Assembly: GCA_900766945.1 (NCBI GenBank)
Contig: CAAFXD010000049.1
Coordinates: 1-7,553 of the forward strand
Direction: 5' to 3'
Length of the DNA: 7,553 nucleotides
Source of the DNA: Clostridia bacterium
Lineage (GTDB): Bacteria > Bacillota > Clostridia > Oscillospirales > Acutalibacteraceae
Shown: piece after piece, positions 4,229-7,553 of the stretch
Layout of the letters: the number at the start of each line of letters is the position of its first letter
How positions within the stretch are numbered: position 1 is the first letter of the stretch
Position numbers and translations under genes: made by a program
The notes under the pieces: generated by a model
What the model was told of the DNA's origin: nothing
The model's input: the letters and a program-made list of their open reading frames with translations, nothing else
The model's database searches: none

Positions 4229-5011
4229 ATGGCAATCGGTATTTCCACAGCGTGCTTTTATCCATTGGAAACGGAGCTTGCACTGGCAAAAACAGGCGAG
4301 CTCGGCGCAGACTGTGTCGAAATTTTCATCAATTCGCCGCATGAGCTGGATAAAACCTATATTGACCGCTTTGCGGAGATTCAAAAACAGTACGGCTTGC
4401 GTGTGAAAAGTTTTCACACCTACGCGTCGTTTACGGAATCGTATTACTATTTCAGTTCCTACGAACGCCGCTTTCAAGAGAGTTTGGCGGAATTCCGCCG
4501 CTATTTTGACGGGATGCACACGCTCGGCGCCACGCTTTTGGTGATGCACGGGGCAAAAATTCCGGGCAGCATTCCCGATGAGCAGGTGTTTGAACGCTTC
4601 GGCATTTTGCAGCAGCTCGCCAAAGCCGAGGGGTTGACGCTCTGTCAGGAGAATGTGGTGCACTACCGTTCGGAAAGCCCCGCCTATTTAGAAAAAATGC
4701 GAGATGCGCTGGGTGCGGATTTCGCGATGGTGCTGGACATCAAACAGGCGCGCCGCACGGGGATTGACCCGTATGTGTTTGTGGAAAAATTCGCAAATTC
4801 TATCCAACATGTGCACATCAGCGATTATACCGAAACGCGCGACTGCGTTGTGCCGTTTTGTGAAAACGCACAGTTTGATTTTCAGCGCTTTTTGCGGGTG
4901 ATGCGCGAAAAGGGATACACGGGGGATTATATTATCGAACTGTATGAAAACGGCTACGAAACACCCGCGCAAATCGCCGCCGCACAGAATGCGTTAAAAA
5001 AATGGCTGTAA
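4229..5011 (+). CDS. sugar phosphate isomerase/epimerase (xylose-isomerase-like TIM barrel)
   Basis: This 260-aa protein belongs to the AP_endonuc_2 superfamily, metal-dependent (beta/alpha)8 barrels that include sugar epimerases, inosose enzymes and endonuclease IV. Candidate metal ligands sit at the ends of successive strands: E141 in CQENVVHY, D170 in VLDIKQA, H194/H196 in HVHISD, and E237 in IIELYENG. H63 in SFHTY and H107 in VMHGAK fit the same pocket. Length is typical for the sugar-enzyme branch. ATG at 4229 follows AGGTGA at 7 bases; the frame extends 30 codons upstream but lacks a ribosome site. The substrate cannot be read from sequence. Endonuclease IV proper has more metal-binding histidines and is unlikely. 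nrdR follows with its own promoter. Confidence 0.85.
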   Translation: MAIGISTACFYPLETELALAKTGELGADCVEIFINSPHELDKTYIDRFAEIQKQYGLRVKSFHTYASFTESYYYFSSYERRFQESLAEFRRYFDGMHTLGATLLVMHGAKIPGSIPDEQVFERFGILQQLAKAEGLTLCQENVVHYRSESPAYLEKMRDALGADFAMVLDIKQARRTGIDPYVFVEKFANSIQHVHISDYTETRDCVVPFCENAQFDFQRFLRVMREKGYTGDYIIELYENGYETPAQIAAAQNALKKWL

Positions 5012-5024
5012 AGGCTTTTTCTGC

Positions 5025-5053
5025 TTTACATTGTGCTGTCTATTTGCTATAAT
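5025..5053 (+). promoter_or_regulatory. nrdR promoter
   Basis: TTTACA (5025-5030) and a perfect TATAAT (5048-5053) are spaced by 17 bp, the best promoter in the window. Transcription would start near 5060, about 40 bp before nrdR. Confidence 0.82.
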
Positions 5054-5063
5054 ACAATTAAAT

Positions 5064-5079
5064 ACACAATATATTGCGT
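5064..5079 (+). promoter_or_regulatory. NrdR-box-like operator
   Basis: ACACAATATATTGCGT is a 16-bp near-palindrome. As I recall it, the NrdR-box consensus is ACACWATATNTWGTGT, and the site differs at about one essential position. It lies immediately after the predicted start of the nrdR transcript, a position suited to autorepression. NrdR boxes usually come in pairs about three helical turns apart. No clear second box is seen, which lowers confidence. Confidence 0.6.
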
Positions 5080-5098
5080 TAGATATGGAGTGATTTGT

Positions 5099-5554
5099 AT
5101 GAAATGTCCGTTTTGCGGATATGAAGAAAGCAAGGTCATTGACTCGCGACCGACCGACGAGGGCGAGCGTATTCGCCGCCGCCGGGAGTGCCTGCAATGC
5201 AACAAACGGTTTACGACCTATGAAATTATCGAAAGCGTGCCGATTTTGGTGATTAAAAAGGATAAATCCCGCGAGGTGTTTGACCGTAATAAATTGTTGC
5301 GCGGGATGATGCGCGCGTGCGAAAAACGCCCCGTGGCAATGGATACCTTGGAAAAAGCGGTGGACGACATTGAGGCGAGCTTGCAAAACTCGCTCGACCG
5401 CGAGGTGACCTCGTTACATATCGGCGAACTTGCGATGGATAAATTAAAAGATATTGACGAGGTGGCGTATGTGCGCTTTGCGTCGGTGTACCGCCATTTC
5501 CGCGATATTAACGCATTTATGGACGAACTGTCTGCATTGCTGCAAAATCGGTAA
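5099..5554 (+). CDS. nrdR: transcriptional repressor NrdR
   Basis: This 151-aa zinc-ribbon/ATP-cone repressor senses dATP/ATP and represses ribonucleotide reductase genes. The zinc ribbon is complete, with C3 and C6 (MKCPFCG) and C31 and C34 (ECLQCNKRFTTYE). The basic stretch RIRRRRE (24-30) precedes the second pair. The ATP-cone covers about 49-139 and includes VIKKDKSREVFDRNKL and the conserved VAYVRFASVYRHFRDI near the end. Length is normal. ATG at 5099 follows GGAGTG; the zinc ribbon begins right at this methionine, excluding the upstream extension. No nrd reductase gene lies in the window. The next gene starts 33 bp downstream without a terminator between, so read-through is likely. Confidence 0.97.
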   Translation: MKCPFCGYEESKVIDSRPTDEGERIRRRRECLQCNKRFTTYEIIESVPILVIKKDKSREVFDRNKLLRGMMRACEKRPVAMDTLEKAVDDIEASLQNSLDREVTSLHIGELAMDKLKDIDEVAYVRFASVYRHFRDINAFMDELSALLQNR

Positions 5555-5587
5555 CGATTGCACAATATAAACAGAGAGGGAAAAATT

Positions 5588-7048
5588 ATGAAAAAGACGA
5601 TCAGTATTTTATTGACCTTTGTCTTGCTGTCAAGCGGTGTGCTTTCTCTTTGCGCTGCCGCAGAAACGCCCACAGAAATTACGGTGGATATGGGGTACAC
5701 GCAAGCCGTACAGTTTGACCCGCGCACCGCGGCGCCGTCGATGGACAATTCGGGCACGGCACATCGCTTTTTTGCCTCGACTGCCGATACGCCGTATACT
5801 TTCTATATGTACTTAACCGAACGGCAGAAAGATGTATATAACACGCTGTTAAATGCGGGGCTGGATAGCGCCGACAATGTAAACGGCGTGAAAATCACCT
5901 TTACAACGCCCATTACCTGCCAAAATACATCAACAGCGCTGACTGCGGAAGCGCAAACCGAACTCGTTCTCGCGGTACAGGGCGGTGTTGCTGCATTGAT
6001 GGATGACCACCCTGAAATGTTTTGGCTGGGCGCGTATGGCTTATCTTACAGTTATTCTTACCGCGTGAGCGGCGGCGTATACACACTGTCCGTATCAAGC
6101 ATTACTTGTACAATGCAGTATGATACCGCCGTGTATGCCGATAAAGCATCGGTGACGGACTATTATACCCGTATGATGGCGGCATTTGATGCGTTTGAGG
6201 TCAAAGGGTACACGCGCTATGAAAAGGTGAAATCCATTCACGATACGATTGCAAAGCAGGTTTCGTATGATTCCACCTTTACAAACGGTACGGCGCACCA
6301 ACCGACAAGTGTATTTTTAGAGCCGTTTTTGCCTGTGTGCGAAGGCTATGCCGAGGCGTTTAAAATGCTATGTGACCGCGAGGGAATTCCCTGTGTTATC
6401 GTGGTCGGCGATGCAAACGGCGGCGGGCACGCGTGGAATTATGTTAAAATGGAGGACAACAAATGGTACGCCGTGGATTTGACTTGGGATGACCAATCTT
6501 CGATTTTTTACGATTTCTTTTTGGTCGGTGCAAACAGCACCAATCGCTATTTTGACAATGACAGCACCACCTTTGCCGATGCGCATACTGCAACGGGTGA
6601 ACGCTTTACCAACAGCCGTTTTGTATTGACCTATCCCACGCTTTGTGAAACGCCGTATGCGCAAACCCTCGGCAGAGCGAATACCGACATTGCCGTGCGC
6701 AAGGCAGACGGGATTGTACTGCTCGGGAAAAACCAAAGGTTGAGCACGGCGTTTATCGCGCCGTACGGCAGTACGGTTTCGTATAGCGGCACCACAACGG
6801 GCGGCTCGGTGACTGTCACGCAAGGCACCACCGTCACGACCTATACCGTTGCGCGGCGCGGCGATGTGGTTGTGGATAATGCCGTCAATACAACCGATTA
6901 TGCAAAAGTGGCAAAGGCGACAGTCGGCGCGGCGGAAATTACCGACAAAGCACAACTTGCCGCCGCCGATTTGAACGGAGACGGCGCGGTCGATGCGTTT
7001 GATGCGTCGTTGCTTGACCTGTATATAAACGGGGAAGAACTGTATTGA
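5588..7048 (+). CDS. secreted transglutaminase-like protein with C-terminal dockerin-like module
   Basis: This is a 486-aa exported protein. A signal peptide (KK, hydrophobic core 5-22, cleavage near ALA/AAE around 24-26) starts it. A transglutaminase-like (cysteine protease-like) domain covers about 205-300, with the triad C251 (PVCEGYAEAF), H281 (GGGHAWNYV) and D297 (WYAVDLTWDD). Residues 360-423 look like a beta-rich linker. Residues 425-482 resemble a type I dockerin: the second calcium loop DLNGDGAVDAFD is canonical, but the first (GDVVVDNAVNTTD) has valine where Asp/Asn is expected at loop position 3. Start ATG 5588 follows GAGAGGG; an upstream TTG frame is unlikely. The likely role is a cell-surface or extracellular peptidase or cross-linker; the substrate is unknown. 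A cellulosomal role needs a partner cohesin, not seen here. It ends at a strong terminator. Confidence 0.9.
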   Translation: MKKTISILLTFVLLSSGVLSLCAAAETPTEITVDMGYTQAVQFDPRTAAPSMDNSGTAHRFFASTADTPYTFYMYLTERQKDVYNTLLNAGLDSADNVNGVKITFTTPITCQNTSTALTAEAQTELVLAVQGGVAALMDDHPEMFWLGAYGLSYSYSYRVSGGVYTLSVSSITCTMQYDTAVYADKASVTDYYTRMMAAFDAFEVKGYTRYEKVKSIHDTIAKQVSYDSTFTNGTAHQPTSVFLEPFLPVCEGYAEAFKMLCDREGIPCVIVVGDANGGGHAWNYVKMEDNKWYAVDLTWDDQSSIFYDFFLVGANSTNRYFDNDSTTFADAHTATGERFTNSRFVLTYPTLCETPYAQTLGRANTDIAVRKADGIVLLGKNQRLSTAFIAPYGSTVSYSGTTTGGSVTVTQGTTVTTYTVARRGDVVVDNAVNTTDYAKVAKATVGAAEITDKAQLAAADLNGDGAVDAFDASLLDLYINGEELY

Positions 7049-7068
7049 TACACGAATAACGAGCAGAC

Positions 7069-7106
7069 AAAAGCGGAACGAGGGAAATCCTTCGTTCCGC
7101 TTTTTT
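7069..7106. terminator. bidirectional terminator between convergent genes
   Basis: A 13-bp perfect stem (7069-7081 with 7092-7104) extends by three pairs, one of them G-T, to a tight AAAT loop. A T6 run ends at 7106. It separates two convergent genes and can serve both, since A-rich bases flank the left arm. Confidence 0.92.
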
Positions 7107-7126
7107 GTGTGTATGTTTTCAAGAAA

Positions 7127-7553
7127 TCAACTGTGGTCTTTTATAAATTGCCCCATTTCATCGACCACATCTTCCGCCTGCGGAAAAACGCCCATCGCGT
7201 TCAAATAGCCGTGCCCCATACCGTTATAGACAACCACTTTCACAGGCACGCCTTCGTCTTGCAGTTTGTGCGCCCAGGCGATGCAGTCATTTTTCAAAAA
7301 GTCCAATGCACCGACCGAAATAAAGGTGGGCGGATTGCCTGCGGCGTCGAAGGTGTATGGGTTGCAATACGGGTCGGGCGCGGTAATGCCGATGGTGTCG
7401 CCTATATCCTGCAAGCTGTTTACCATCATTTCAAGTTGTTTGACGATACAGCGCGACAGCCGTTTTTGCTTCGGCTCGTATGTAAAGTTTTTGCCGTCGA
7501 GTTTATAATACTTGTCCTCCATGCGAAACATATTCAGCGTGGCATATAACAAA
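7127..7553 (-). CDS. alpha/beta hydrolase (esterase/lipase, HSL-like), C-terminal part only
   Basis: The 141 visible residues are the C-terminal end of an alpha/beta hydrolase of the fold-3 (HSL-type) esterase family; the frame is open to the window edge, so the start lies outside. Two members of the catalytic triad are visible: the acid in VGALDFLKND (D84 of the visible part) and the histidine in NGMGHGYL (H114). The nucleophile elbow (GxSxG) and oxyanion HGGG motif would lie in the missing N-terminal half. The strand-helix pattern PTFISVGALDFL..A..HKLQDEGVPVKVVVY is typical of this family. The gene is convergent with the transglutaminase gene and ends 20 bp from their shared terminator. The substrate is unknown. 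Confidence 0.88.
   Translation of the reverse strand, partial: LLYATLNMFRMEDKYYKLDGKNFTYEPKQKRLSRCIVKQLEMMVNSLQDIGDTIGITAPDPYCNPYTFDAAGNPPTFISVGALDFLKNDCIAWAHKLQDEGVPVKVVVYNGMGHGYLNAMGVFPQAEDVVDEMGQFIKDHS

Noticed and set aside
4145..4663. Upstream extension of the minus-strand frame that holds the 95-aa membrane protein
   Set aside because: It runs antisense through the TIM-barrel gene, and the ribosome-binding site fixes the start at 4144.
5033..5098. Upstream extension of NrdR
   Set aside because: It contains the promoter and NrdR box, and the zinc ribbon starts at the methionine at 5099.
6368..6955. 195-aa minus-strand ORF
   Set aside because: It is antisense to the transglutaminase-dockerin gene, with no ribosome site or recognisable domain.

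Overview
The window looks like chromosomal DNA of an anaerobic Firmicute, most likely a gut Clostridium of the Ruminococcaceae/Oscillospiraceae type. The signs are an AGGAGG-type ribosome-binding site before most genes, a SecG and an NrdR of Firmicute type, and a secreted protein ending in a dockerin-like module. This placement is inferred from gene style; no marker gene such as rRNA is present.

Left part (1-3308): a very small integrated mobile element sits at the 3' end of a tRNA-Lys(TTT) gene. It is bounded by a perfect 49-bp direct repeat (179-227 and 3260-3308) made of the 3' part of the tRNA, so one unit is 3081 bp. It carries three clear genes: a 70-aa Cro/CI-type repressor (minus strand), a 303-aa HUH rolling-circle replication initiator, and a 295-aa tyrosine recombinase with a complete catalytic set. 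The repressor and the rep-int pair diverge from a control region holding two 17-bp palindromes and a related third site. The layout suggests that the repressor holds rep-int silent. On derepression the element would excise, replicate as a circle and reintegrate. About 530 bp at its left end (228-763) contain no convincing gene but several strong hairpins. A GC-rich hairpin block and an AT-rich palindrome lie just ahead of rep and are candidate origin or leader sequences. Outside attL, at 1-178, there is a second partial copy of the tRNA tail and terminator plus a hairpin-dense segment, which suggests repeated insertion at this tRNA.

Middle part (3263-4144, minus strand): the restored tRNA-Lys, secG (preprotein translocase subunit) with a good promoter, and an unrecognised 95-aa two-helix membrane protein.

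Right part (4229-7553): a TIM-barrel sugar isomerase/AP-endonuclease-2 family enzyme, then nrdR with its own promoter and a NrdR-box-like site. These are followed by a secreted transglutaminase-like protein with a C-terminal dockerin-like module, a strong bidirectional terminator, and the C-terminal end of an alpha/beta hydrolase on the minus strand that runs off the window. These genes look like ordinary host genes and differ in composition from the visibly A/T-rich element genes.
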